A stretch of 64,000 nt of DNA, from contig NZ_KB902236.1 of the NCBI RefSeq assembly GCF_000379425.1, forward strand, positions 89,515 through 153,514, given 5' to 3'. Source of the DNA: Corynebacterium lubricantis DSM 45231. Lineage in GTDB: Bacteria > Actinomycetota > Actinomycetes > Mycobacteriales > Mycobacteriaceae. Position numbers and translations under genes: made by a program. Under the pieces are notes generated by a model. It had not been told where the DNA came from. It worked only from the letters and a program-made list of their open reading frames with translations, and did not search any database. Below, one piece after another: positions 19,475-28,414 of this stretch (positions are counted from its first letter, which is position 1; every line of letters begins with the position of its first letter).

Positions 19475-21820
19475 GTGCCCAACATTTTTGGTTTCGAGCT
19501 CCTCGACGAACTCAAACACCATTTCCCCAGTTCACGGGCCACCCACATCACCACCTCCGAGGCCCAACCCGCCGAATTCTCGACATGGTCCGAATGGATA
19601 CACCCGGGGTTACTAAATTCGCTTATCGACGATGGCATCGCGCTTCCGTATCGTCACCAAATTCAGTGCGCGGATGCTGCATACTCTGGTCGCGATGTTG
19701 TTATTGCCACTGGTACTTCCTCTGGAAAGTCACTGGGCTACCAGCTCCCAATCCTAACCACCCTGGCTAACGATCCCACCGCATGCGCCATGTACATCAC
19801 TCCGACGAAGGCTCTCGGTTCCGATCAGCTGCACTCCATCCTCCAACGGATCAAGGAGATTCCCGATCTCCACGGGGTGCACCCAGCCCCCTACGACGGC
19901 GACACCCCCTCAGAGGCCAGGGCAGGCATCCGCGAACAAACCCGATTCGTATTCACCAACCCCGACATGCTGCACGCGGGCATTTTGGCGGCGCATCCGC
20001 GGTGGGCGCGGTTGTTTCGGCACCTCAAATACATCGTGGTCGACGAGTGCCATACCTACCGCGGAGTGTTCGGCGCCAATATTGCCCTCGTCCTGCGCAG
20101 GCTGCTCCGTATTGCCCAGGCATATGGATCTGAACCGGTCGTCATCTTTGCCTCCGCCACGGCAGCCGATCCGGCTGGCCAGGCTCGCCGCCTCAGCGGA
20201 AGAGATGTCGTTGCTGTTACCGCCGATACCGCCCCGAAGGGCGAGCGCACCGTGGTGTTGTGGGAGCCAGGGTTCATTGAAGGTGCCGAGGGAGAACATG
20301 GCGCTCCCGTGCGTCGTGCCGCAACCACGGAAGCGGCAGAAATCATGTCTCTTCTCGTCCGCGAGGGTGCCCGCACCTTAACTTTTGTGCGTTCCCGGCG
20401 CGCCGCTGAAATCGTCGCAATGCGAGCATCCGAGGAACTTGTCGTCGCTGGACGCGCCGACTTTGCCAGCCGGATCGCATCCTATCGTGCGGGTTACCTC
20501 GCGGAGGATCGCCGCAAGCTAGAACGCCGTCTCGACGATGGTGATTTGCTCGGTGTCGCCACTACCAATGCGCTCGAGTTGGGCATCGATGTGGGCGGTC
20601 TTGATGCCGTGGTCATGGCTGGTTTCCCGGGCACGGTCGCCTCTTTTACTCAGCAGGCCGGTCGTACCGGGCGCCGCGGCCAAAGCTCCTTGGTAGTCAT
20701 GGTCGCCCGCGATGAGCCTATGGATACCTACCTGGTCAACCACCCCGAGGCGCTACTCGGTAAACCAGTAGAAAACAGCGTGTTCAATCCATCAAATCCT
20801 TATATTCTGCGCGGCCATGTCTATTGCGCTGCCGTAGAGAAGCCCCTGAGCCAGGCCGATATTGAGATCTTTCATGCCCAGGATGTCGTCGACGATCTCG
20901 TGGGGCGCGGTTTTCTGCGAAAGCGCGCCAATGGGTGGTTTGCGGTCCCTCAACTTGAGGGAGAGATCAGTCCAGAAACGGCACATTCCTCGGTCTCTAT
21001 TCGTGGTGGATCTGGCGAACAAGTGATGATCGTGGATATTTCCGACGGAAGGCTATTAGGCACTGTCGATTCAGCCCGCGCCGCCTCCCAAGTGCATACC
21101 GGAGCCGTATATATCCACCAGGGCGAATACTTCGTTATTGAGGAACTCGACCTTGAGAACTACGTTGCGCTGGCAAAACCTGAGATGCCTGACTATTCCA
21201 CACAGGCACGCTCGACTACAGAGATCAGCATCCTTGGAGAGGCAGAACGCTTAGTCAATTTCTCTCCGGGGCTTTGGGTCGCCAATGTTGATGTCGAAGT
21301 CACCGATCACGTCACGGGCTACGTGGTCCGATTGTCCGACGGGACAATCAGCGACCATATTCCGCTGGAACTACCTGAGCAAACGTTGATCACACGTGCG
21401 GTGGCCTACACCATCGATCCTTTGGTGCTTGAGAAAATGGGCATCGCTGCAGGAGAAATCCCGGGTGCGCTTCACGCTGCTGAGCACGCTGCGATTGGAC
21501 TCCTCCCTCTCCTGGCTACCTGTGACCGATGGGACATCGGTGGAGTCTCTACTGCTCTGCATCCGGACACGATGTTGCCCACCGTGTTTGTCTATGACGG
21601 CAATCCTGGCGGGGCCGGCTTTGCCGACGAAGGGTTCTCCCGATTCCACGAGTGGATGACCGCAACGTATGAGACCGTCAATTCCTGCGCGTGCGAATCA
21701 GGATGCCCGAGTTGTGTTCAGTCGCCCAAATGCGGCAACGGAAACCAACCCTTAGATAAGCAAGCTGCGCTGAAATTGCTCGGTGCACTGGTCACGATGA
21801 CTGCGCAGCCAATGGATTAG
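19475..21820 (+). CDS. DEAD/DEAH-box helicase with DUF1998 C-terminal domain (MrfA-like)
   Basis: The 781-residue superfamily 2 helicase has motif I TGTSSGKS, motif II DECH in VVDECHTYRG, motif III FASATAADP and motif VI QQAGRTGRRGQ. The C-terminal DUF1998 domain ends with a four-Cys site, CACESGCPSC followed by CGNG. Bacillus MrfA of this family works in mitomycin C lesion repair; the role here is inferred from family membership. In actinobacteria the gene (Rv3649) stands next to the Tad-like cluster. Its last 4 nt overlap the last 4 nt of the convergent TadE-like gene. Start is GTG at 19475. Confidence 0.88.
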   Translation: MPNIFGFELLDELKHHFPSSRATHITTSEAQPAEFSTWSEWIHPGLLNSLIDDGIALPYRHQIQCADAAYSGRDVVIATGTSSGKSLGYQLPILTTLANDPTACAMYITPTKALGSDQLHSILQRIKEIPDLHGVHPAPYDGDTPSEARAGIREQTRFVFTNPDMLHAGILAAHPRWARLFRHLKYIVVDECHTYRGVFGANIALVLRRLLRIAQAYGSEPVVIFASATAADPAGQARRLSGRDVVAVTADTAPKGERTVVLWEPGFIEGAEGEHGAPVRRAATTEAAEIMSLLVREGARTLTFVRSRRAAEIVAMRASEELVVAGRADFASRIASYRAGYLAEDRRKLERRLDDGDLLGVATTNALELGIDVGGLDAVVMAGFPGTVASFTQQAGRTGRRGQSSLVVMVARDEPMDTYLVNHPEALLGKPVENSVFNPSNPYILRGHVYCAAVEKPLSQADIEIFHAQDVVDDLVGRGFLRKRANGWFAVPQLEGEISPETAHSSVSIRGGSGEQVMIVDISDGRLLGTVDSARAASQVHTGAVYIHQGEYFVIEELDLENYVALAKPEMPDYSTQARSTTEISILGEAERLVNFSPGLWVANVDVEVTDHVTGYVVRLSDGTISDHIPLELPEQTLITRAVAYTIDPLVLEKMGIAAGEIPGALHAAEHAAIGLLPLLATCDRWDIGGVSTALHPDTMLPTVFVYDGNPGGAGFADEGFSRFHEWMTATYETVNSCACESGCPSCVQSPKCGNGNQPLDKQAALKLLGALVTMTAQPMD

Positions 21821-22140
21821 AGCGGACCTGCCCGGGATTGAGATTCCGCACGCCCGAGTCGCACCGTCACGACGACATCGGATTCTTCTGATCTGCATCC
21901 GATGGCAGTTGCAGCGTTGAGTTCGGCGGTCTGGCCTGCTGTGGAGCATGGATCGAAGCCCTCATACAGCGCCGTCGCCGCGGCGATCGCCGCGAGGTCG
22001 GCGACGGTTCTGACTCGGTGCGCGGTAATAGTGTGCTGCGCGATCCCAGCGATGGCAATTAGGAGTGTTGCTAGCGCCGCGATGATGCCGACTGAGGCAA
22101 TAGTCGCGTATCCGCGATCGTCTAGAAGCGGACTTTTCAT
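21817..22140 (-). CDS. TadE-like pseudopilin (Rv3654c-type)
   Basis: The 107-residue protein has a class III-like leader, LLDDRG followed by YATIASVGIIAALATLL, with one transmembrane helix. The usual Glu at +5 is replaced by Ala. A small extracellular domain carries two cysteines (DPCST and IGCRS) that probably form a disulfide. In mycobacteria this position holds Rv3654c, annotated as a helicase/secretion-neighbourhood TadE-like protein. It overlaps the preceding gene by 4 nt (ATGA) and is the last gene of the cluster. Confidence 0.8.
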   Translation of the reverse strand: MKSPLLDDRGYATIASVGIIAALATLLIAIAGIAQHTITAHRVRTVADLAAIAAATALYEGFDPCSTAGQTAELNAATAIGCRSEESDVVVTVRLGRAESQSRAGPL

Positions 22141-22439
22141 CGGTACTCCACGGGGTAACTCGCTTGTGCGGTGACCTTTCCAATCGCAGCTGGTTTCGTG
22201 ACGGACACGGTGACAATCCCGCCGGATTCGCTGACTACTATTTCTGCGTTTTCCGCCGTGTAGTCCACGCCAATCGCATGGGCTCGAGCGGCGGCGCCGG
22301 CGATATCTGTCGCGGCAATCTGGGCTGCCATCGTCGCACAGGCCGCAACGAGGGCAGCCGCGACGATCATGAGCGTGGCCAGTGACAAAGCCGCCTCGAC
22401 GGTTACGGAGCCACGCTCATCTCGCAGCATGGATTTCAA
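22137..22439 (-). CDS. TadE-like pseudopilin (Rv3655c-type)
   Basis: The 100-residue protein has leader MKSMLRDERG, then SVTVEAALSLATLMIVAAA with the pilin-type Glu at +5 after the cleavage Gly. A short periplasmic domain of beta character follows (EIVVSESGGIVTVSVT). TadE proteins are minor pilins of Tad systems. It is coupled by a 4-nt overlap to the following TadE-like gene. Confidence 0.82.
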   Translation of the reverse strand: MKSMLRDERGSVTVEAALSLATLMIVAAALVAACATMAAQIAATDIAGAAARAHAIGVDYTAENAEIVVSESGGIVTVSVTKPAAIGKVTAQASYPVEYR

Positions 22440-22504
22440 CTCCTTCCCCCACTAGTTTTCGCAGTATTTTCAGGCATCGTATTCACTCGCTTCCGGAAGT
22501 GTCG

Positions 22505-22723
22505 TTAACCCGGAGTGTTGGACAGGGCATCGGTGATAATGCCTTCGATGGCATCGACTACTCCATTGCCGTTGATCACCATGTACAAGACAGCGGCAAG
22601 CGCTGCCGCCGCCAATGAGCCCATGGCGTATTCAATTGTCGACATCCCGCGGTCATTGTCTATTTCACGGAGACGTTTAGCCAGGTAGATCCGGGTTTTG
22701 ATGGCGTAATGTGTGAGATTCAT
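22505..22723 (-). CDS. DUF4244 Flp-like pilin subunit
   Basis: The 72-residue protein has a basic N-terminal leader (about 27 residues) ending in DNDRG. It continues MSTIEYAMGSLAAAALAAVLYMV, which contains the Flp signature with Glu +5 and Tyr +6 after the cleavage site. It probably forms the main filament or pseudopilus. Of two in-frame ATGs (22729 and 22723) the second is chosen because AAGGAGA then stands 8 nt upstream rather than 2-3 nt. No prepilin peptidase gene is seen in the cluster. Confidence 0.85.
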   Translation of the reverse strand: MNLTHYAIKTRIYLAKRLREIDNDRGMSTIEYAMGSLAAAALAAVLYMVINGNGVVDAIEGIITDALSNTPG

Positions 22724-22766
22724 TGTCATTTCTCCTTTGAGGTGGAATTTGAACGTGAGTAGGTAG

Positions 22767-23357
22767 TTAGGACATGAGCTCCGCTCCCAGGCTGATCACT
22801 ACTGGAGCGAGGCCGAGGGCGAAAAAGGCGGGCAGGAAACAGAGAGCGAGCGGGATGCTGATCAGTACCCCGGCGCGCTCTGCGCGGGCGGTGGAATTAT
22901 CAGCGGCATCGTCGTGAAGCGATATGGCGATGCGCGCGCATCCATCGGCAAGGCTGGCCCCCGAGGTCGCCGAAAGCTTGACTAGTGCCGCTACTTCTTT
23001 CAGCCCGGGTATTGTGGCTAGTTCTTGCCATGCGGTGTCGGTTGTAGCGCCGAGAGCGTGGAGCGAGGATGCAGTGCGCCAAGCGCTTGCCAACTGTTGA
23101 GTGGCTGGTGAGCTGTTGTCGTGAGCAGCAGTGTAGGTAGCTGCGACGATGTCTACCGCCGCTGTAATTGATCGGCCGGCGCGGAGACAGGCCGAGAAGA
23201 GTTCGATATCGGCGGCGATCTGGAAATAGTCCACCGGCCCGTCCCGCGGTGTTTTCGAAGTCCGTCCGTTATTGACTATCGGAGTTATCCGCACTGCGGG
23301 AATTGGCGCGGGTACGCACAGAGCGGCACCGAGAATGAGCAGGAATGCAATATTCAT
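22767..23357 (-). CDS. TadC-like type II/IV secretion membrane protein
   Basis: The 196-residue protein has an N-terminal transmembrane segment, a cytoplasmic helical T2SSF region (LFSACLRAGRSITAAVDIV... LVKLSATSGASLADGCARI) and a C-terminal hydrophobic pair (GVLISIPLALCFLPAFFALG). It pairs with the upstream TadB-like protein as the inner-membrane platform. Its ATG overlaps the tadB stop codon by 1 nt (TAATG). It corresponds in position to Rv3657c and is somewhat shorter than classical TadC. Confidence 0.83.
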   Translation of the reverse strand: MNIAFLLILGAALCVPAPIPAVRITPIVNNGRTSKTPRDGPVDYFQIAADIELFSACLRAGRSITAAVDIVAATYTAAHDNSSPATQQLASAWRTASSLHALGATTDTAWQELATIPGLKEVAALVKLSATSGASLADGCARIAISLHDDAADNSTARAERAGVLISIPLALCFLPAFFALGLAPVVISLGAELMS

Positions 23358-24124
23358 TAGCTTGCCGCCCGTGCCATGATGACGTGGGATGCGATAATCC
23401 CGGCGCAGGTCAGCCCTGTTCCGACGAGAAGCAGGACGCCTCCGAGCTGTGTTGTGGTGAGAAACCCGACCGGGTTGGCACCCATCATCATGCCCATTCC
23501 AATCCCTGCCAAGGGCAATGCTGCCAACACCGATGCGGTGGTCTTGGGTCCTGCTAATGCTGCCGCGGTGGCGCGCCGGTGCCTTGTTGCTTTATCCATT
23601 CTGTCGCGGTTATTTCCCAGCAGCGTGGCAATGGGCAGACCGTGGGATTCGGTCAACGCCCACATCGTGCCAAGATTTCGCAGCTCGGCGACCGAAGACG
23701 TGGCCAGGATGTCGGCCCCGTTCCCGCCGTGAGCAACGTGGTTGCTCAACTGGCTCAAGTCTGAGCGAACTATCGCAGGGGCTCCCGCAGGTACCTCTGC
23801 CAACGCGTGGGCGCAGGCATGCGAGAGAGTCGCGCCTGCTCGGATATCTGCAAGCAGATGGCCTAGGTAATCCGCGACTAGGCTGTGGATCCTTTCCTCG
23901 TTTTTTATCTGCCGACCTTTGCTGATCACATAAAGCACAGTCAGCGCAGCCAGGCATCCCGAAATAATTACCATGACCCGATCAGCCACGATGGCAATGA
24001 CGGCGAAAGCAATCACAGCAAGGCTGATGATGGCCCGCGAAGAGATTTTCAGTCTGCGCTGTTCGACGCGCGCAGCAACGCCACCCGGATAGACCAAGAT
24101 TGCACATGCGAGGAGCCCAAACAT
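23357..24124 (-). CDS. TadB-like type II/IV secretion membrane protein
   Basis: The 255-residue protein has N-terminal transmembrane segments (FGLLACAILVYPGG, IISLAVIAFAVIAIVADRV), a T2SSF domain with LLADIRAGATLSHACAHAL, and two C-terminal helices. The start at 24124 overlaps the tadA stop by 4 nt (ATGA), which decides against a longer frame. It corresponds to Rv3658c. Together with the TadC-like protein it should form the platform energised by TadA. Confidence 0.85.
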   Translation of the reverse strand: MFGLLACAILVYPGGVAARVEQRRLKISSRAIISLAVIAFAVIAIVADRVMVIISGCLAALTVLYVISKGRQIKNEERIHSLVADYLGHLLADIRAGATLSHACAHALAEVPAGAPAIVRSDLSQLSNHVAHGGNGADILATSSVAELRNLGTMWALTESHGLPIATLLGNNRDRMDKATRHRRATAAALAGPKTTASVLAALPLAGIGMGMMMGANPVGFLTTTQLGGVLLLVGTGLTCAGIIASHVIMARAAS

Positions 24125-25284
24125 CACTTTGCTCCCCTCCCCGCTAATTCCATGAGTTCGGCAAATGCGTGGAGGGAGCCGTGCTCGGATTCCCAGCACA
24201 CTTCAGGGATGACCGGGGTGCCTCTCAACAGCCCCACCTGATCAACTACCCGTTTTCCTCCCGACGTCCTTTTCATGACTATGACGACCTTGACGGCTGC
24301 TGCCAATTGGGCGTGCAAGGCCGTTGCTCCTAGCCCTCCCAGTGCTCCCAGCGCTTCCATGCGCGCGGGCACCTCGGCCAAAGAGTTGGCGTGAACGGTT
24401 CCGGCTCCTCCTTCATGGCCGGTGTTTAGCGCTGCTAAGAGGTCGACGACTTCTCGTCCTCGGATCTCGCCCACGACGATGCGATCCGGGCGCATCCGAA
24501 GAGCCTGTTTCAACAGGTCACTCATGCTGATTTCGCCCGTGCCTTCGGTGTTTGCCCCTCTGGTTGTCAGGCTGACTAAGTGCGGGTGTGGCGGGGAAAG
24601 TTCCACGGTGTCTTCTATGGCGATGATGCGCTCTGCGGGTGGTACTTCCGCCAGCAAGGCTCCCAGCATGGTGGTCTTGCCGGTTCCGGTGCCGCCGACG
24701 ACAAGGAACGACACCTTGTTTCGGATCAGACCACGCAGGACGTCGGCAAGCTCTGCTGGAGCTGTTCCCTTCTCTACGAGCTGGTCCAATGTGGTGGTCG
24801 CGCTGCGCAAGATCCGCAGAGACAAACAGGTGCCGTTCGCAGCGAGCGGGGCCAAGGCCGCGTGTACACGAATGATCGTCCCGTCTTCTCGGGTGAGGTG
24901 GCCGTCGCAAAAAGGCTGCGCATCATCGAGTCGACTGCCACAAGCTGACGCCAGTCGAGCAGCAAGCTTTCTTATTTCTTGTTCATCCGCGAAAGACACT
25001 TCGGCGGGTTCGAGCCCTTGCCCGCGGTCAATAAAAACTGCAGAGGGACCGTTGACACAGATATCAGTGACCCCGTCGATCCCGAGCAGGGATTCGAGCT
25101 GGCCGATTCCCACCGAGTCATGGCGGAGCGTGCGCATAATGTCGAGGACATCCAAGTCGCTGATAACCACTGCTTCCTCGCGGATGAGTGCCGCTAACTT
25201 GGCGGGCTCATCTCGCACCTGTTCATCAGCTAATCGTTGATGGATCCTTTCCATCATGTCCCGGTCAAGCGTTGGTGAGGTCAT
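24124..25284 (-). CDS. tadA: TadA/VirB11-family secretion ATPase
   Basis: The 386-residue hexameric ATPase has an N-terminal helical domain, Walker A VGGTGTGKTT, Asp box IAIEDTVEL, Walker B-like MRPDRIVVGEIRG and the His box NTGHEGGAGTVHAN. It should power assembly of the pilus or pseudopilus. The start MTSPTLDRD at 25284 overlaps the ssd stop codon by 4 nt (ATGA); the longer in-frame extension is therefore not used. It corresponds to Rv3659c. Confidence 0.9.
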   Translation of the reverse strand: MTSPTLDRDMMERIHQRLADEQVRDEPAKLAALIREEAVVISDLDVLDIMRTLRHDSVGIGQLESLLGIDGVTDICVNGPSAVFIDRGQGLEPAEVSFADEQEIRKLAARLASACGSRLDDAQPFCDGHLTREDGTIIRVHAALAPLAANGTCLSLRILRSATTTLDQLVEKGTAPAELADVLRGLIRNKVSFLVVGGTGTGKTTMLGALLAEVPPAERIIAIEDTVELSPPHPHLVSLTTRGANTEGTGEISMSDLLKQALRMRPDRIVVGEIRGREVVDLLAALNTGHEGGAGTVHANSLAEVPARMEALGALGGLGATALHAQLAAAVKVVIVMKRTSGGKRVVDQVGLLRGTPVIPEVCWESEHGSLHAFAELMELAGRGAK

Positions 25285-26339
25285 GCGACACCTACCTGTG
25301 TTAATACCGCGCGAGCAGCACGCTTGAGCACTTTCGGCAGCTTCGCCGGTAGTCCTGACACCTCGACGGTTTTCGTCAATCGAGCAACTGTGGTGATCTC
25401 CGCGCACACATCGGTACTGGTGATGCGTTCTAACTCAGGCACCGTCATACCCGACCAGTCTCGGTGGCGCGCCACAGCAAAAACCTCCAAGGAGGAAGCA
25501 CGACACTCGGCGACAATGCGCGCGGCAGCAGCCGCAGCGCGCACCTCGAGTGGAACAATCACCACAACGCCATCGCATCTCGAGGGAATTAATCCGGGCG
25601 GGGTGTCCACCACAGTAAGCCCACTGGTCGACAAAGGCGTGACCACCTTGTCTACTTCTTCCTGGCCGAGGGAGAGCGGTGCATTAATCTTGGTGCGCGG
25701 CGACGTCAGCACTGCCACACCGGTAGGCGTGAGAGGCAATGCCTGCCTCACATCGCCACGGTGAATGTCTCCCTCCCCAAAAGAGATTTCACCCCACCGA
25801 GCACCTGTTGTCTCCTCGATGCCAAATAATAGGTCCACGCCACCGGAATAACGCTGCGCATCAACAAGGACTGGCTCGAAGCTTTCTCCAGCTTCCAGCG
25901 CCAATGCTGCGGCAAAGGTGGAGCACCCTGCGCCTCCCGCAGAGGACGTCACCGCCAACACGGTGCCGGCACTAGAAGATGCCTCGGGGTCGCTCGTGTG
26001 CTGCCCAATGGCGGCTAGGAGCTCTCCCAGTTGGGCGGGCAGCACAAATACCTCATCTGCATGGGATCTCATTGCCACTTCAAAATCTATCGTGGCCGGG
26101 TTGTCTGCAATGAAATAGCGCCCGCCACGGCGTTGATTCAGCGATTGGGTACCAGGCAATTCAAGCGCCCGGGAAACGTCCACCAAGATCGCATGCGCGT
26201 TCATCGCGTGGCGTTGAACGGTGGCGGCATCTCGTGCATCAATAACTGGGCGACCGGTGGCAGCTGCGACATGGATGGCCTCGGGGTGCAAGGTAGGACT
26301 GTCTACGGCAATTAGCACGGGAGATGTCTCTGGTGTCAT
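25281..26339 (-). CDS. ssd: CpaE/TadZ-like Ssd protein (septum-site-determining homologue)
   Basis: The 352-residue protein has an N-terminal receiver-like part (about residues 1-110) and a MinD/ParA-like ATPase domain. The deviant Walker A is TSSAGGAGCST, lacking the usual Lys at the GK position, and LTVVDTPPG is the Walker B region. It matches mycobacterial Ssd (Rv3660c), linked to septum placement and dormancy genes, and sits first in the Tad-like cluster as TadZ/CpaE does elsewhere. GATAGT stands 7 nt before the ATG, so translation may be leaderless. Confidence 0.83.
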   Translation of the reverse strand: MTPETSPVLIAVDSPTLHPEAIHVAAATGRPVIDARDAATVQRHAMNAHAILVDVSRALELPGTQSLNQRRGGRYFIADNPATIDFEVAMRSHADEVFVLPAQLGELLAAIGQHTSDPEASSSAGTVLAVTSSAGGAGCSTFAAALALEAGESFEPVLVDAQRYSGGVDLLFGIEETTGARWGEISFGEGDIHRGDVRQALPLTPTGVAVLTSPRTKINAPLSLGQEEVDKVVTPLSTSGLTVVDTPPGLIPSRCDGVVVIVPLEVRAAAAAARIVAECRASSLEVFAVARHRDWSGMTVPELERITSTDVCAEITTVARLTKTVEVSGLPAKLPKVLKRAARAVLTQVGVA

Positions 26340-26445
26340 GCCTTTGACTATCGCAGCGAGGCAACGTTTGCGCTGGTCCCCGGCTTTTATCTGTGGATAA
26401 CCCCGGTTTTTGGTGTCGCTTCATCAAAAAACTGTGGAGAGTAGC

Positions 26446-26528
26446 TCAAAAAAGGGACGGTCCGCGCCTCGGGGGGGGTGTGCGCGGACCGTCCAATAAC
26501 CCGGCCTCGGGGGGAGGACCGGAGCAGG
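26446..26528 (-). ncRNA. 6C small RNA
   Basis: On the minus strand two hairpins have C-rich loops: one with CTCCCCCCGAG inside CCGG arms, the next with an 8-C run inside 13-bp perfect arms (GGACGGTCCGCGC). The second ends directly in CTTTTTTG, a rho-independent terminator. This is the architecture of the actinobacterial 6C RNA, and the location between ssd and serB matches mycobacterial B11/6C. A TATACA box at 26535-26540 would place the 5' end near 26528; the end is estimated. It base-pairs with G-rich mRNA sites in mycobacteria. Confidence 0.88.
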
Positions 26529-26720
26529 CCACACTGTATATCGGGGCCTTGCACGCCCGATTATTGCACAGTGCTTTAAATTTTGACAAGACTCGCCATA
26601 GCATCACTTGCTCGCCTTTGATGAGGTTTTCCACACACTTCATGACCCACCACAGCACAAACCTCAAAACTCACTTCAGCCACTTAACTTTCACAGATGC
26701 ATGAGGTTAGACTTAGCCCC

Positions 26721-27572
26721 ATGACCCCCCAGGAGGCTCAGTCACACGTGCCAAACAGTCCGAGTACTGATTTGGCGCGTCGACCTGTCGCCGCGTTCTT
26801 CGATCTCGATAAAACGATTATCGCCACGTCTTCGGCTTTCGCCTTCGGCAAAGAATTCATGAATAAGGGCTTGATCTCGAAGCAGGAAGCGCTCGAACTC
26901 TACCTGGCCAAAACGTCCTATATGTTTACGGGATTATCCAGCGAGCAGATGGATACCACTCGCGACCAACTCACCAACATGGTCGCCGGCTGGTCAGTCG
27001 CCGAAGTCCGCCGCATCACCGACGAGACGATGCATAATGTGGTCACCCCCGCCATCTATTCCGAGGCCAGAGAGCTGATCAAGTTCCACAAAGCTGCAGG
27101 TCACCAAGTCATTATTATCTCGGCGTCGGCAAGCCACTTAGTGGAACCGATCGCCGTGGAACTTGGGATTTCACGCATCGCCGCCACCGAACTCGAAGTC
27201 GTCGATGGCAGATTTACGGGCAATATCGTGAGCTATCTCAAGGGCGACGCGAAAGCAGACGCCATCACTGAGCTCGCCGAGGCGAACGGCTACGACCTGG
27301 CAAATAGCTATGCCTACTCCGATTCCGCAACCGATATCCCCATGCTGGAAAAAGTCGGCCACCCCGTTGCCGTCAATCCCGACCGTGCCATGAAAAAGCA
27401 TGCCCTGGACAACTCGTGGGAGATCCGCACCTTTAAGCATCCCGAGCCTTTGATCCACACCCCGAATGCCAAGGAGGTCGGCATCGGCGCGGGCGTCATC
27501 GCAGGCATCACGGCGATCGCGGTGGGCGGGCTCTGGGTTGCCCACAAGTTACGCGATGGGCGGCCCGCGTAG
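26721..27572 (+). CDS. serB: HAD-IB family phosphatase, SerB-like
   Basis: The 283-residue haloacid-dehalogenase protein has motif I FDLDKTII, motif II IISAS, and motif III/IV region KGDAKAD with YSDSATDIPML. A C-terminal transmembrane helix (GVIAGITAIAVGGLWVAH) is present, as in the actinobacterial SerB2-like homologues at this locus (Rv3661). It is probably a phosphomonoesterase, but phosphoserine as substrate is only a family guess. The start at 26721 is chosen because TAGACT stands exactly 7 nt upstream (leaderless); an ATG at 26697 is possible. Confidence 0.8.
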   Translation: MTPQEAQSHVPNSPSTDLARRPVAAFFDLDKTIIATSSAFAFGKEFMNKGLISKQEALELYLAKTSYMFTGLSSEQMDTTRDQLTNMVAGWSVAEVRRITDETMHNVVTPAIYSEARELIKFHKAAGHQVIIISASASHLVEPIAVELGISRIAATELEVVDGRFTGNIVSYLKGDAKADAITELAEANGYDLANSYAYSDSATDIPMLEKVGHPVAVNPDRAMKKHALDNSWEIRTFKHPEPLIHTPNAKEVGIGAGVIAGITAIAVGGLWVAHKLRDGRPA

Positions 27573-27590
27573 CTTTTCGCTTGACGACGA

Positions 27591-28283
27591 TTAGGCTGCC
27601 TTGGCTATCCCATCGGCCTCGTCCCCGCCGACGCCCCAGGCGCGCAGCCCGAATTCGAGCGCAGACGTGCTCCCTTCAGCATTTGCTTCTTTCCACGCTC
27701 CCAGCGCCTGTGCATACTCGGTTTTGTGGCGGTAATAATAGGTTTCTGGCACCGCAATTCCCAGCGGGTCTGCTCCGGTGGCTGCCGCTGCAGCGCGTCC
27801 AGCAACGCGCCCAACGACGCCACTGCGCGGGCCAAACAGCTCACGGGAGGCGATTTCAAAGTGCACGACCTGGGCGAGCAGCATTCCCTCGACGTTCTCG
27901 GCAGTAATGATTCTGGCCAGCGCATTCAACCGCGCTGCACCGTCGCTAGTTGCCGGGGTGCCATTGCCCCCTGCTGCCACGTCGAGACGTGCAAAAACTT
28001 GCAGAGGAGCTCGCAGAAAGGCCTGCGCCGTGCGCCCCGACGATTCCGGGGACAACAAGGCGTAAGGCCGAATGAAGTTTTCCGGCTCTTCTTCTACCGT
28101 GGTCCCCTCGAGCAAAGCTGATAATTTGGCTCCCCGCAGGACAGATTCTCCGACAATGACGTCGGATCTCCGCAGCGCCGCCGGGCGCCGATGTGCCCTG
28201 GCCACTGAGGCGGTGGCCTCGTCGATAAGCGAGGCAACATTGCCTAGTCCGAGGTAGGGGGAAAGGGGACCTGGCACACTCAT
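27591..28283 (-). CDS. Conserved actinobacterial protein of unknown function (Rv3662c position)
   Basis: The 230-residue protein is helical and Ala/Arg-rich, with blocks RRSDVIVGESVLRGAKLSAL, RLNALARIITAENVEGMLLA and YYYRHKTEYAQALGAWKE. No signal peptide, membrane helix or familiar catalytic motif is seen. It faces serB convergently. TATTCT stands 7 nt before the ATG at 28283, supporting this start and leaderless translation; the longer in-frame region upstream reads as promoter sequence. Function is unknown. Confidence 0.75.
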   Translation of the reverse strand: MSVPGPLSPYLGLGNVASLIDEATASVARAHRRPAALRRSDVIVGESVLRGAKLSALLEGTTVEEEPENFIRPYALLSPESSGRTAQAFLRAPLQVFARLDVAAGGNGTPATSDGAARLNALARIITAENVEGMLLAQVVHFEIASRELFGPRSGVVGRVAGRAAAAATGADPLGIAVPETYYYRHKTEYAQALGAWKEANAEGSTSALEFGLRAWGVGGDEADGIAKAA

Positions 28284-28414
28284 ATAGCCTAGAATAGCCA
28301 CGGAGTAATCAAATTTAACAAGCATTATGAAAATCTTGGGACTATTGTGGTAAATCGACAATAGAATCATGCAATCCCCCAGGGTGAAACAACCCACCGA
28401 GGAAGGTTAGAAAC

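Noticed and set aside
26461..26520. Poly-G runs as sequencing artefact or phase-variable tract
   Set aside because: They form the loops of the 6C RNA hairpins and are explained by it.
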